Positions 1 through 5,474 of a stretch of 5,474 nt of DNA are shown in pieces. Made by a program: the position numbers and the translations under genes. This DNA is from Mesotoga sp. (lineage in GTDB: Bacteria; Thermotogota; Thermotogae; Petrotogales; Kosmotogaceae). The stretch covers positions 1 to 5,474 of the forward strand of contig WOZY01000037.1 in the NCBI GenBank assembly GCA_011620045.1, in the 5' to 3' direction. Positions within the stretch are counted from its first letter, which is position 1. Every line of letters begins with the position of its first letter. The notes under the pieces are model-generated. The model was not told where the DNA came from. It ran no database searches and saw only the letters and a list, made by a program, of their open reading frames with translations.

Positions 1-234
1 ATCCACGTGGACCACAGCCGGTAACTCGCCGGCCATACCTTCTATAATGTGTTTAAAGAAAACTTCAGCGTGTTCCTTCTCGTTGTCTGCAGTTTCCTTG
101 AAAATCGCAGAAATTTGTTCGTAACCTTCCTTCTTGGCCACAGAGGCATAGAATGTGTATCTGTTTCTCGCCTGTGATTCACCAGCAAATGCCTTCATAA
201 GATTCTCAAGTGTCTTTGTACCCTTTAGATTCAC
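1..234 (-). CDS. rbr: Rubrerythrin, N-terminal part (gene cut by the window edge)
   Basis: Rubrerythrin is a cytoplasmic non-haem di-iron protein that reduces hydrogen peroxide in anaerobes, taking electrons through a C-terminal rubredoxin-like Fe(Cys)4 domain. Only the first 78 residues are present. They hold the start of the ferritin-like four-helix bundle: the family signature AFAGESQARNRY at residues 15-26, with di-iron ligand Glu19, and the EKEHA motif with Glu52 and His55. These correspond to Glu20, Glu53 and His56 of Desulfovibrio rubrerythrin. The remaining iron ligands and the rubredoxin domain would lie outside the window. The start is a GTG, chosen because the N-terminus (LKGTKTLENLMKAF) then aligns with the family and a strong ribosome binding site lies just upstream. 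The gene follows the metal-exporter gene on the same strand after 228 bp and appears to have its own promoter. Family assignment is firm; whether the rubredoxin domain is present cannot be seen. Confidence 0.95.
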   Translation of the reverse strand, partial: MNLKGTKTLENLMKAFAGESQARNRYTFYASVAKKEGYEQISAIFKETADNEKEHAEVFFKHIIEGMAGELPAVVHVD

Positions 235-238
235 AATT

Positions 239-246
239 TCACCTCC
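239..246 (-). promoter_or_regulatory. Ribosome binding site that fixes the GTG start of rubrerythrin
   Basis: On the minus strand GGAGGTGA lies four bases before the GTG codon (234-232). This near-perfect anti-16S match at normal spacing, with no in-frame ATG nearby upstream, supports the GTG as the true start rather than the internal ATG at codon 13. Confidence 0.85.
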
Positions 247-311
247 GGTTTGAAATATCGTTTTGATTTTGTTTTCATAAGCTTTTGATGCTATAGGTAA
301 GAACACATTCA

Positions 312-340
312 GTACAATTATAGTACACTTTTGTTTACAA
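312..340 (-). promoter_or_regulatory. Probable rubrerythrin promoter with a dyad over the -10 box
   Basis: A consensus TATAAT lies on the minus strand at 322-317, predicting a transcript start near 310 and a leader of about 75 bases. I see no good -35 hexamer at 16-18 bp spacing (the 17-bp position reads CGCGAT), which suggests an activator-dependent or weak promoter. The -10 box sits inside the imperfect palindrome GTACTATAATTGTAC (312-326). A second small dyad, TTGT-AA-ACAA (331-340), is just upstream. Such overlap is typical of a repressor operator, but no regulator is identified. Between the stop of the upstream gene at 463 and this site I found no hairpin followed by a T run, so read-through from the metal-exporter gene is possible. 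Confidence 0.55.
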
Positions 341-462
341 TCGCGAATCTCTCTCTTGAGTAGATTTAATTATGATGCATTACGATCTCTCTGAAGAAAC
401 CTCTGTCAACTCTCTACCACCGAAAATATCGACGACACAGATAGACTTCGCAAAGGTGTTGA

Positions 463-1431
463 CTAAGAAGAGTATCGATCGATCTCCTGCCCCTGATCGT
501 CACTATGACTGAATTCGTTCGATGAATCGATTCCAAAGTTCTCATCTTCAACATTGCCGGAAGGCTCTACGTGAACGTGGACATCGTACACGTTCTCTTT
601 ATCCTTCTTTATGGCAGCTTCAACTTGCTTAGCAAGGGAGTGAGCCTTCCTTACTGTGAGCCTGGGATTGACTTCTATGTCTAGGTCTACGAGGTACTTG
701 TAGCCCATCTTTCTTACCCTGACCTTGTGAGGGTTATAAACATCTGGGACTCTTTTCAGCGCGTCGAAGATTATTTTATAAATATTGTCGCTCGGTTTCA
801 TTCCGTCCATCAGCTCGTAGTTTGTCTCCCAGAAAATCTCGATCGATGTCTTGATTACCAGAGTGGATACGACTAGCCCGAGAATCGTGTCGACTATCTG
901 AAGACCGGTTATCCCGACGAAAACTGAACCCCCTAGAACAGACAATGAAATCAGAATGTCCAGTTTCATGTTCATCGCATCTGCAATAAAGACTGAAGAG
1001 TCAATCTTCTTTCCAATTCCCAGCTTGTAACGGTACAGAAGGTACTTCCCAATAGCAGAGATCGAGGCAACCGTTATCACCAAAGCAAGGTTCCGGACTG
1101 AAGACGTCCCGGTGAAAAGTTTCTGAACAGAGCTCATTGCAAGCTGTGCCCCGGCGAAGAAAATCACCATTGACACTATCTTTGAAGCTACGGCATCTGC
1201 TCTTTCGTGGCCATAGGGATGTTGCGCATCAGGCGGCTTGTTTGAGACTGATGTGGAAATCCAGGTTATTACCGAAGTCAGGATGTCCGTCGTAGAATCT
1301 GCTCCGTCTGCAAGAATGGCCATACTTCCCGTGAAGAAGCCTGTAAAAACCTTCATCAGTGCAAGTATTGCATTTCCAGCTACGCCGATTATCGAGCCCC
1401 TTCTTGAGAGAGTTGCCCTATTTCCTGTCAT
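463..1431 (-). CDS. Cation diffusion facilitator (CDF) family metal exporter
   Basis: This is an inner-membrane, proton-coupled exporter of divalent metal ions (Zn, Fe, Mn or similar), expected to work as a homodimer. The 322-residue length is normal. Six membrane segments can be read at about residues 13-32, 37-59, 83-101, 115-134, 146-170 and 175-195, followed by a cytoplasmic metal-sensing domain (about 205-290). Asp45 and Asp49 in TM2 match transport site A of E. coli YiiP, and Asp68, His71 and His75 in the TM2-TM3 loop match site B at the same numbers. In TM5 the usual HxxxD is NxxxD (Asn154, Asp158), which is unusual and may change metal choice. His235, His264, His285 and His287 are candidate ligands in the C-terminal domain. 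The last 32 residues form an acidic tail without family resemblance. The ATG overlaps the stop of the GH13 gene (ATGA) and has its own ribosome binding site. The stop is TAG. The family is certain; the transported metal is not known. Confidence 0.93.
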   Translation of the reverse strand: MTGNRATLSRRGSIIGVAGNAILALMKVFTGFFTGSMAILADGADSTTDILTSVITWISTSVSNKPPDAQHPYGHERADAVASKIVSMVIFFAGAQLAMSSVQKLFTGTSSVRNLALVITVASISAIGKYLLYRYKLGIGKKIDSSVFIADAMNMKLDILISLSVLGGSVFVGITGLQIVDTILGLVVSTLVIKTSIEIFWETNYELMDGMKPSDNIYKIIFDALKRVPDVYNPHKVRVRKMGYKYLVDLDIEVNPRLTVRKAHSLAKQVEAAIKKDKENVYDVHVHVEPSGNVEDENFGIDSSNEFSHSDDQGQEIDRYSS

Positions 1432-1443
1432 GAGGTCACCTCT
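1428..1443 (-). promoter_or_regulatory. ATGA stop/start overlap with ribosome binding site (translational coupling)
   Basis: The GH13 gene ends with TGA at 1430-1428, and the CDF gene starts with ATG at 1431-1429, sharing four bases. AGAGGTGA (1443-1436), inside the end of the GH13 coding sequence, is the ribosome binding site for the CDF gene, four bases before its ATG. Ribosomes finishing the first gene can restart directly, so the two proteins are likely made together. Confidence 0.85.
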
Positions 1444-2864
1444 ATTGCACTGGAAAGCGGTCCGAGGTATCTTTTGTTGCGATATCTGACTATGGAGCCG
1501 TTTATAACTTGAATACCTTTATCAGCCTCAACAGGAACTCGCTCTGTCCCAAGATTATGGAATACGTTTGCGGTCCTGCTCTCTCCAACCACTTTTATCA
1601 TAACCAGGTTTTCCTTTCTTTTCACGCTTCTTATGGTTGCAAGCCTCAACCATGAATTTAGCTTTCTAAATCTCATTATAGCCTTGAATCTCATGAAGTA
1701 GCTGTCCTTGATCATTCTCTGTGCTTCAAGAGATATACCGCTGTGAGGGTGATTTTTACCTAGAGCTTTCCACTCTGTTTGACCAGGGCCGTAGCCATTT
1801 TCAAACCAGAGAAATGGTTCAAGTTGTTCTTCGTTGAAATACATGTCATAGATCCCCTCCATTCCAAGCTCCTCTCCGTAGTAGAGGAAGGGTACGCCCG
1901 GCAATGATAGTAAGATCGATATTGCCAATAGTGAAAGCTCTTTGTCGCCATTCATTGCTGAGACAAGACGACTCATATCGTGATTTGTAAGAAAAAGTCC
2001 AGATTCGTAGCTTCGCTTCGACCTGAAACATCTATTGAGATCAGTCTTCAGTGATTTCACAAGCAGTTCTGGATTTCTTGTAGATATAGAGGCCTTCAGG
2101 TCCTCGGTAAGCGGAAAGTTGAATCCTATTCCGAATATTGCAGAGTAGAGATCGACAATTCTGGCGTCATCCCAAACTTCACTCACGAAGATCGAATTAG
2201 GAGAAATGGATCTGCAATGAGAAGTCATCTCTTTCCAGAAAGCAAGATTGCGGCTGTGCTGGTATTCGCATATTCCCTTCTCGAGTGAGAAGTCAAAGAT
2301 GTGTTTTGCCGCATCGAATCTAAATCCATCGAATCCAACTGAAAGCCAGAATGTGAGGACCTCCTTCATCTGTTGCCAAAGAGAAGGGGATTCATAATTG
2401 AGATCGGGGCTTCCTGGTCCAAACAATGAATAAGCCAGCTGCCCCGAGTAGTTAGTCCATACCGTTTCTCCGTCCCAGTGTCTTCTTGCCTTTAACCATT
2501 CTTCATTCGTGAGAAAGAGATACCAATCTCTGTAAGGTTCTTCACCGTCGAGCGCTTTCAGAAACCATTCGTGGTTTGGAGAAGTATGGTTTATTGGAAG
2601 ATCTAGTATCACCTTCAAGCCCAGCTTATGTGCCGAAGCCAGAAAACTCCTTAGTTCTTTTAGATTTCCATAGACAGGATTCACATTGAAGAAGTCGGTA
2701 ACGTTATAGCCGTGGTAAGATGGTGACTGAAGAATAGGCAGCAGCCATATTCCGTCGATACCGAGATCTGCAAGATAATCCAGTTTTCTCTCAGCCCCGA
2801 TAAGATCTCCTATCCCATCTTCATTGCCGTCGTAAAATGATCTTAGATAAAGTTCGTAGAACAT
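1428..2864 (-). CDS. GH13 alpha-amylase family enzyme, probably a 4-alpha-glucanotransferase or maltodextrin-acting amylase
   Basis: This retaining enzyme acts on alpha-1,4-glucans such as maltodextrins, by hydrolysis or transglycosylation. No signal peptide is visible, so it should act in the cytoplasm on imported or stored glucan. All GH13 signatures are present: region I around Asp88, Asn92 and His93; region II FRFDAAKH with Arg182 and nucleophile Asp184; region III with acid/base Glu229; region IV TNHD with His295 and transition-state Asp296; region V PDLNY at 153-157; and region VII GVPFLYYGEELGM at 323-335. The TIM barrel runs to about residue 395, followed by a beta-sandwich C domain. 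From memory it resembles T. maritima MgtA closely (for example HGYNVTDF, FRFDAAKH, SNHDMSR-like and SGIS motifs) but is 478 rather than 441 residues, and it has Asn92-His93 where I recall MgtA having His-His. Hydrolase or transferase therefore stays open. GGGAGGG lies six bases before the ATG. It is the first gene of a unit with the CDF exporter. Confidence 0.93.
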   Translation of the reverse strand: MFYELYLRSFYDGNEDGIGDLIGAERKLDYLADLGIDGIWLLPILQSPSYHGYNVTDFFNVNPVYGNLKELRSFLASAHKLGLKVILDLPINHTSPNHEWFLKALDGEEPYRDWYLFLTNEEWLKARRHWDGETVWTNYSGQLAYSLFGPGSPDLNYESPSLWQQMKEVLTFWLSVGFDGFRFDAAKHIFDFSLEKGICEYQHSRNLAFWKEMTSHCRSISPNSIFVSEVWDDARIVDLYSAIFGIGFNFPLTEDLKASISTRNPELLVKSLKTDLNRCFRSKRSYESGLFLTNHDMSRLVSAMNGDKELSLLAISILLSLPGVPFLYYGEELGMEGIYDMYFNEEQLEPFLWFENGYGPGQTEWKALGKNHPHSGISLEAQRMIKDSYFMRFKAIMRFRKLNSWLRLATIRSVKRKENLVMIKVVGESRTANVFHNLGTERVPVEADKGIQVINGSIVRYRNKRYLGPLSSAIEVTS

Positions 2865-2943
2865 TCAAATCCCTCCCGAATTAATCAGCTAAATAACCAG
2901 ACTGATCTACGAGAATAATCACTACTCTAGAATCTTACATCTT

Positions 2944-2949
2944 ATCATA
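2944..2949 (-). promoter_or_regulatory. Candidate -10 box for the GH13-CDF unit
   Basis: TATGAT on the minus strand (one mismatch to TATAAT) lies about 80 bases before the GH13 start codon. I find no convincing -35 hexamer upstream of it. Other AT-rich stretches closer to the gene, such as TTATTT or GATTAT, are possible alternatives. It lies next to the expected -35 region of the divergent pilT promoter, so the two promoters would overlap back to back. This is a weak call. Confidence 0.3.
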
Positions 2950-2968
2950 GTTATCGAATGACGCAGTG

Positions 2969-2977
2969 TGTTAAAAT
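2969..2977 (+). promoter_or_regulatory. Extended -10 promoter for pilT-prfA-ybaK
   Basis: TGTTAAAAT is an extended -10 element (TG, one base, then TAAAAT with one mismatch to consensus). It predicts a transcript start near 2984 and a short leader of about 20 bases that carries the pilT ribosome binding site. The -35 region is poor (no TTGACA-like hexamer at 16-18 bp), as is common when the extended -10 TG is present. No other promoter is obvious before prfA or the ybaK-like gene, so this one may serve all three. Confidence 0.5.
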
Positions 2978-2990
2978 CTTGTCTGTTCTG

Positions 2991-2997
2991 GGAGGTG
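2991..2997 (+). promoter_or_regulatory. Ribosome binding site that fixes the pilT start
   Basis: GGAGGTG ends seven bases before the ATG at 3005. The next in-frame ATG (codon 4, at 3014) would be 16 bases away, too far for normal initiation, so the first ATG is preferred. Confidence 0.8.
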
Positions 2998-3004
2998 CAT
3001 TCGA

Positions 3005-4054
3005 ATGTTGATTATGGAAATCCTGAGTAAGGGTGAACAGATGAATGCGAGCGATTTACACTTAACATCCGGAAGGAATGTTATGTACAGGGTTGACGGA
3101 GAGTTGATTCAGGACAAGTTGTTGACCGATACAATAATGATGAAGAAGATTACTACGGAGCTTCAAGAGATATCTGAGGTGAAGCTTCAGGACTCAGATA
3201 GTAAGGAAATTGACTTTTCTTTCGGATTTAGTTCTTCAAGAGTAAGAGGGAACTACTTCTATTCCAACAAGCTCCCGGTGATAGCTTTGAGATTGATTCC
3301 AAAGACAATCAAGACGCTTGATGATCTCGGGTATCCTGCGCTGTTCAAAGATTTCTGTAAGCCGGATAAGGGGTTGGTGTTAGTAGCAGGTCCTACCGGG
3401 AGCGGCAAATCGACCACTCTCGCAGCAATGCTTGAGAACATAAATCGTACAAGGCATGTTCACCTGATTACAATAGAGGATCCGGTAGAGTATGTTTTTG
3501 AGCCAAAGAATGCCTTGATCCACCAGAGAGAGCTTGGATCAGACACAAAATCCTTCTACAATGGATTGAAATATGCTCTTAGACAGGACCCTGATGTAAT
3601 CCTTGCTGGCGAAATGAGGGACAGTGAAACTATGGAACTGGCTATGACAGCTGCCGAGACCGGTCATCTTGTCTTTTCGACAATTCATACGAATTCGGCC
3701 GCAACGACTCCCGAAAGGATAGTCGGTGTCTTCCCGCCTCATCAGCAGAATCAGATAGCCATGCAGCTTGCAAATACCCTTCTGGCAGTAATCTATCAGA
3801 GGCTTTTGAGAAGAAGAGACGGCAAAGGAAGAATTGCGATTCTAGAGATTCTAGTTGTTAATCAGGCGATCAGAAATCTTATCAGGGAGAAGAAATTTCA
3901 CCAGATAGAGTCGATGATGCAAGCCGGTATAAAATTTGGGATGGTCACCTTTGATGATGCGCTAATGGATGCATTCAAGAAGGGAATTATTGATAAGGAT
4001 CAGCTACAGGATTATGCAAGAGATGGCAACGCAATGGTCAGGAGGGCCTTTTAA
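3005..4054 (+). CDS. pilT: PilT, type IV pilus retraction ATPase
   Basis: PilT is a cytoplasmic hexameric ATPase at the base of the type IV pilus. It drives pilin depolymerisation, and so twitching motility and retraction linked to DNA uptake. The 349-residue length is typical. The N-terminal PAS-like domain (about 1-100) contains the family stretch [10 protein letters not shown] at 14-23. The RecA-like domain carries Walker [10 protein letters not shown] (129-137), the Asp box TIEDPVEY with Glu158 and Asp159, Walker B ending in GEMRD (202-206) with catalytic Glu203, and the His box with His221 and His228. The retraction-specific AIRNLIRE motif is intact at 288-295, which separates PilT from the PilB extension ATPases. 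No other pilus gene is in the window. The gene is first in its transcription unit and its TAA stop overlaps the prfA start by one base. PilU or another PilT paralogue is the main alternative. Confidence 0.93.
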   Translation: MLIMEILSKGEQMNASDLHLTSGRNVMYRVDGELIQDKLLTDTIMMKKITTELQEISEVKLQDSDSKEIDFSFGFSSSRVRGNYFYSNKLPVIALRLIPKTIKTLDDLGYPALFKDFCKPDKGLVLVAGPTGSGKSTTLAAMLENINRTRHVHLITIEDPVEYVFEPKNALIHQRELGSDTKSFYNGLKYALRQDPDVILAGEMRDSETMELAMTAAETGHLVFSTIHTNSAATTPERIVGVFPPHQQNQIAMQLANTLLAVIYQRLLRRRDGKGRIAILEILVVNQAIRNLIREKKFHQIESMMQAGIKFGMVTFDDALMDAFKKGIIDKDQLQDYARDGNAMVRRAF

Positions 4055-4056
4055 TG
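4040..4056 (+). promoter_or_regulatory. TAATG junction with ribosome binding site between pilT and prfA
   Basis: The pilT stop TAA (4052-4054) and prfA start ATG (4054-4056) share one base. AGGAGGG at 4040-4046 is the ribosome binding site for prfA and lies in the last codons of pilT. This geometry favours termination-reinitiation and argues for one transcript. Confidence 0.85.
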
Positions 4057-5136
4057 GATCTAGGTAAGATAATAGAAGTCTTCAAGGAACGCTTCAAAGA
4101 AGTTGAGAAGGAGCTTTCCAAGCCCGAAGTTGCTTCTGACCCGGAAAAGCTTATGGAATATGGCAAAAAGCATTCTGAACTTTCCGAGATCATTGATCTC
4201 TACGGTGAGATAAGCTCAATGAAAAGTGAGCTTGAGGAGTGGCACGAAATGAAGGCTTCTGCTGATGAGAGCGAACTTGAGGAAATTGATAAAGCAATTT
4301 CTGATCTTGAAAGCAACATTTCTAGGCAAGAGCTTAATCTTAAGGGACTTCTAGTTCCCGATCTTTCCGATGAAAGAAACATAATAATTGAAATAAGGGC
4401 GGGTACCGGCGGCGAGGAGGCTGCGTTGTTCGCCGCGGATCTGTTCCGTATGTACAACAGATATGCCGAGCGAAACAACTGGAAATCAGAGATTATCGAT
4501 GCTAATGAAACGGATATCGGAGGACTAAAGGAAATGATCTTCCAGATAAGGGGGAGGAGTGTTTTCAGCAAGCTGAAATATGAAAGCGGAGTTCACAGAG
4601 TTCAGAGAGTGCCCTCAACAGAATCAGGTGGAAGAATCCATACTTCTACGGCAACAGTAGCTGTACTTCCTGAAGCAAGCGAAACAGAAGTGAAGATAGA
4701 TCCGGCCGATCTCAGGATAGACACTTACAGGGCTTCTGGTGCCGGCGGCCAACATGTTAACAAGACTGATTCAGCAGTCAGAATAGTCCATGAACCGACG
4801 GGAATTGTTGTCGCTGTCCAGAAGGAGAGATCTCAGCACCAGAATAAGGCAAGAGCTCTTGAGATTCTGCGCGCCAGGCTCTACGAAATGTATAGTTCGA
4901 AGGCCGAAAATGAAATAACTGAGACCAGAAGGACACAGATCGGTACAGGGGAAAGAAGTGAGAAGATAAGAACCTACAACTATCCTCAGAACAGAGTAAC
5001 TGACCACAGGATAAACTTCACGAGCTACAGACTTCTGTACATAATGGACGGAGATCTCGACGAACTTGTTACTGAGCTTTCTGCAGCAGATATCAACAAG
5101 CGTTTGGAACTACTACATAAGAAGCTTATCGGTTAG
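4054..5136 (+). CDS. prfA: Peptide chain release factor 1 (RF1)
   Basis: RF1 recognises UAA and UAG in the ribosomal A site and triggers release of the finished protein. The 360-residue length is standard. Residues 1-100 form the coiled, charged N-terminal domain. The PxT stop-codon recognition motif is Pro-Ser-Thr at 187-189, within the RF1-type context HRVQRVP...GGRIHTS (181-198), which excludes RF2 and its SPF motif. The catalytic GGQ is at 231-233, with Gln233 the usual site of PrmC methylation. [18 protein letters not shown] (297-314) is typical of RF1. Translation starts on the last base of the pilT stop (TAATG), with AGGAGGG (4040-4046) seven bases upstream inside the end of pilT. A prmC gene often follows prfA in other bacteria but does not here. 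The stop codon is UAG, which only RF1 reads, and the frame stays open for ten further codons to a TGA that overlaps the next start codon. The identification is secure. Confidence 0.97.
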   Translation: MDLGKIIEVFKERFKEVEKELSKPEVASDPEKLMEYGKKHSELSEIIDLYGEISSMKSELEEWHEMKASADESELEEIDKAISDLESNISRQELNLKGLLVPDLSDERNIIIEIRAGTGGEEAALFAADLFRMYNRYAERNNWKSEIIDANETDIGGLKEMIFQIRGRSVFSKLKYESGVHRVQRVPSTESGGRIHTSTATVAVLPEASETEVKIDPADLRIDTYRASGAGGQHVNKTDSAVRIVHEPTGIVVAVQKERSQHQNKARALEILRARLYEMYSSKAENEITETRRTQIGTGERSEKIRTYNYPQNRVTDHRINFTSYRLLYIMDGDLDELVTELSAADINKRLELLHKKLIG

Positions 5137-5155
5137 AGAATACGGGATTCCGATC

Positions 5156-5160
5156 GGAGA
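5156..5160 (+). promoter_or_regulatory. Ribosome binding site of the ybaK-like gene
   Basis: GGAGA lies five bases before the ATG at 5166, in the 29-base gap after prfA. I see no terminator hairpin or promoter in that gap, which supports co-transcription with prfA. Confidence 0.7.
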
Positions 5161-5165
5161 TATCC

Positions 5166-5474
5166 ATGAAAGATAAAAAAACTCACAGAACGAACGCGAC
5201 AAGAATTTTGGATGGCCTTGGAATCAAGTACGAAGTCCTCGAATACGAAGTGGACGAGAACGATCTAGGTGCAGAGAATGTTGCGTTGAAACTGGGATTA
5301 TCTGTGTCGCAAACGATGAAAACCATCGTCTTGAAGGGCGACAAAAGTGATGTCTTTGTTTGTTGCTTGGGGGGACACAGAGAGATAGACATGAAAAAAC
5401 TCCCTGAAGTCACCGGAGACAGAAATATTGTGACTGTTCCTGCAGAACGACTCCCAACACTGACTGGTTATGTG
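5166..5474 (+). CDS. ybaK: YbaK/EbsC-family Cys-tRNA(Pro) deacylase, N-terminal part (cut by the window edge)
   Basis: Members of this family hydrolyse Cys-tRNA(Pro) made by mistake by prolyl-tRNA synthetase, so it is a trans-acting translation editing factor in the cytoplasm. The first 103 of roughly 155-160 expected residues are present. Family features are the opening TNATRILDGLGIKYEVLEY (residues 9-27), the block MKTIVLKGD (51-59) with Lys52 at the position of the conserved active-site lysine, the EIDMKKL segment (73-79), and LTGYV (99-103), which normally leads into the Gly-rich substrate loop beyond the window. Residues 66-70 (CCLGG) lie where many homologues have a Pro-Gly pair, a modest deviation. 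The gene follows prfA by 29 bases on the same strand, fitting a translation-quality role for both. ProX or another INS-like editing domain is the alternative; the short single-domain form and the Lys-Thr motif favour YbaK. Confidence 0.9.
   Translation, partial: MKDKKTHRTNATRILDGLGIKYEVLEYEVDENDLGAENVALKLGLSVSQTMKTIVLKGDKSDVFVCCLGGHREIDMKKLPEVTGDRNIVTVPAERLPTLTGYV

Noticed and set aside
378..412. TTGACA on the minus strand as a -35 box for a second rubrerythrin promoter
   Set aside because: The nearest TATAAT-like hexamers (TAATGC, CATAAT) are at 21 and 28 bp or more, outside normal spacing.
360..462. Possible terminator after the CDF gene
   Set aside because: The CTCTCTG and CCTCTG blocks are direct, not inverted, repeats, and no stem followed by a T run is present.
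474..483. ATCGATCGAT palindrome
   Set aside because: It is within the CDF coding sequence (Ile-Asp-Arg codons) and is a simple chance repeat of GATC; nothing else marks it as a site.
1432..1442. GAGGT-C-ACCTC palindrome before the CDF start codon
   Set aside because: The one-base centre cannot form a hairpin loop, and the sequence is explained by a ribosome binding site plus coding constraint.
1238..1489. Plus-strand open frame of 83 codons over the CDF/GH13 junction
   Set aside because: Antisense to two well-supported genes, with no recognisable family and no ribosome binding site of the quality seen on the real genes.
4200..4571. Minus-strand open frame of 123 codons inside prfA
   Set aside because: It lies opposite a fully conserved RF1 coding region, has no good ribosome binding site, and its protein has the Ser/Leu-rich look of an antisense shadow.
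5183..5413. Minus-strand open frame of 76 codons inside the ybaK-like gene
   Set aside because: The plus strand encodes a clear YbaK-family protein here; the antisense frame is a shadow.

Overview
The window looks like chromosomal DNA from a thermotogal bacterium, possibly Mesotoga or Kosmotoga. The reasons are moderate GC, strong GGAGG-type ribosome binding sites before almost every gene, a GH13 enzyme that closely resembles the Thermotoga maritima 4-alpha-glucanotransferase as I remember it, and a pilT-prfA pair that I also recall from T. maritima. No database search was run, so the assignment is an inference from protein resemblance.

Layout. Two transcription units diverge from a 140-bp intergenic region (2865-3004). 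Leftward (minus strand) lie a cytoplasmic GH13 alpha-glucan enzyme (1428-2864) and a cation diffusion facilitator metal exporter (463-1431), joined by an ATGA stop/start overlap. After a 228-bp gap with its own promoter comes the N-terminal part of a rubrerythrin gene (1-234), cut by the left window edge. Rightward (plus strand) lie pilT, the type IV pilus retraction ATPase (3005-4054); prfA, peptide chain release factor 1 (4054-5136), which starts on the last base of the pilT stop codon; and the first 103 codons of a ybaK/ebsC-type Cys-tRNA(Pro) deacylase (5166-5474), cut by the right edge.

How the genes work together. PrfA and the YbaK-family protein both serve translation quality, and their close packing with pilT suggests one operon. 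On the left, sugar-polymer metabolism is tied by translation to metal export, and the next gene is a di-iron peroxide-detoxifying protein. Metal export and rubrerythrin may share a metal/oxidative-stress theme, but this is speculative.

No mobile element, CRISPR array, RNA gene or new defence-like system is visible. The points most worth checking are a UAG stop on the RF1 gene itself, with an open extension ending exactly at the ybaK start; a non-canonical Asn in the transport site of the metal exporter; and a dyad over the -10 of the rubrerythrin promoter.
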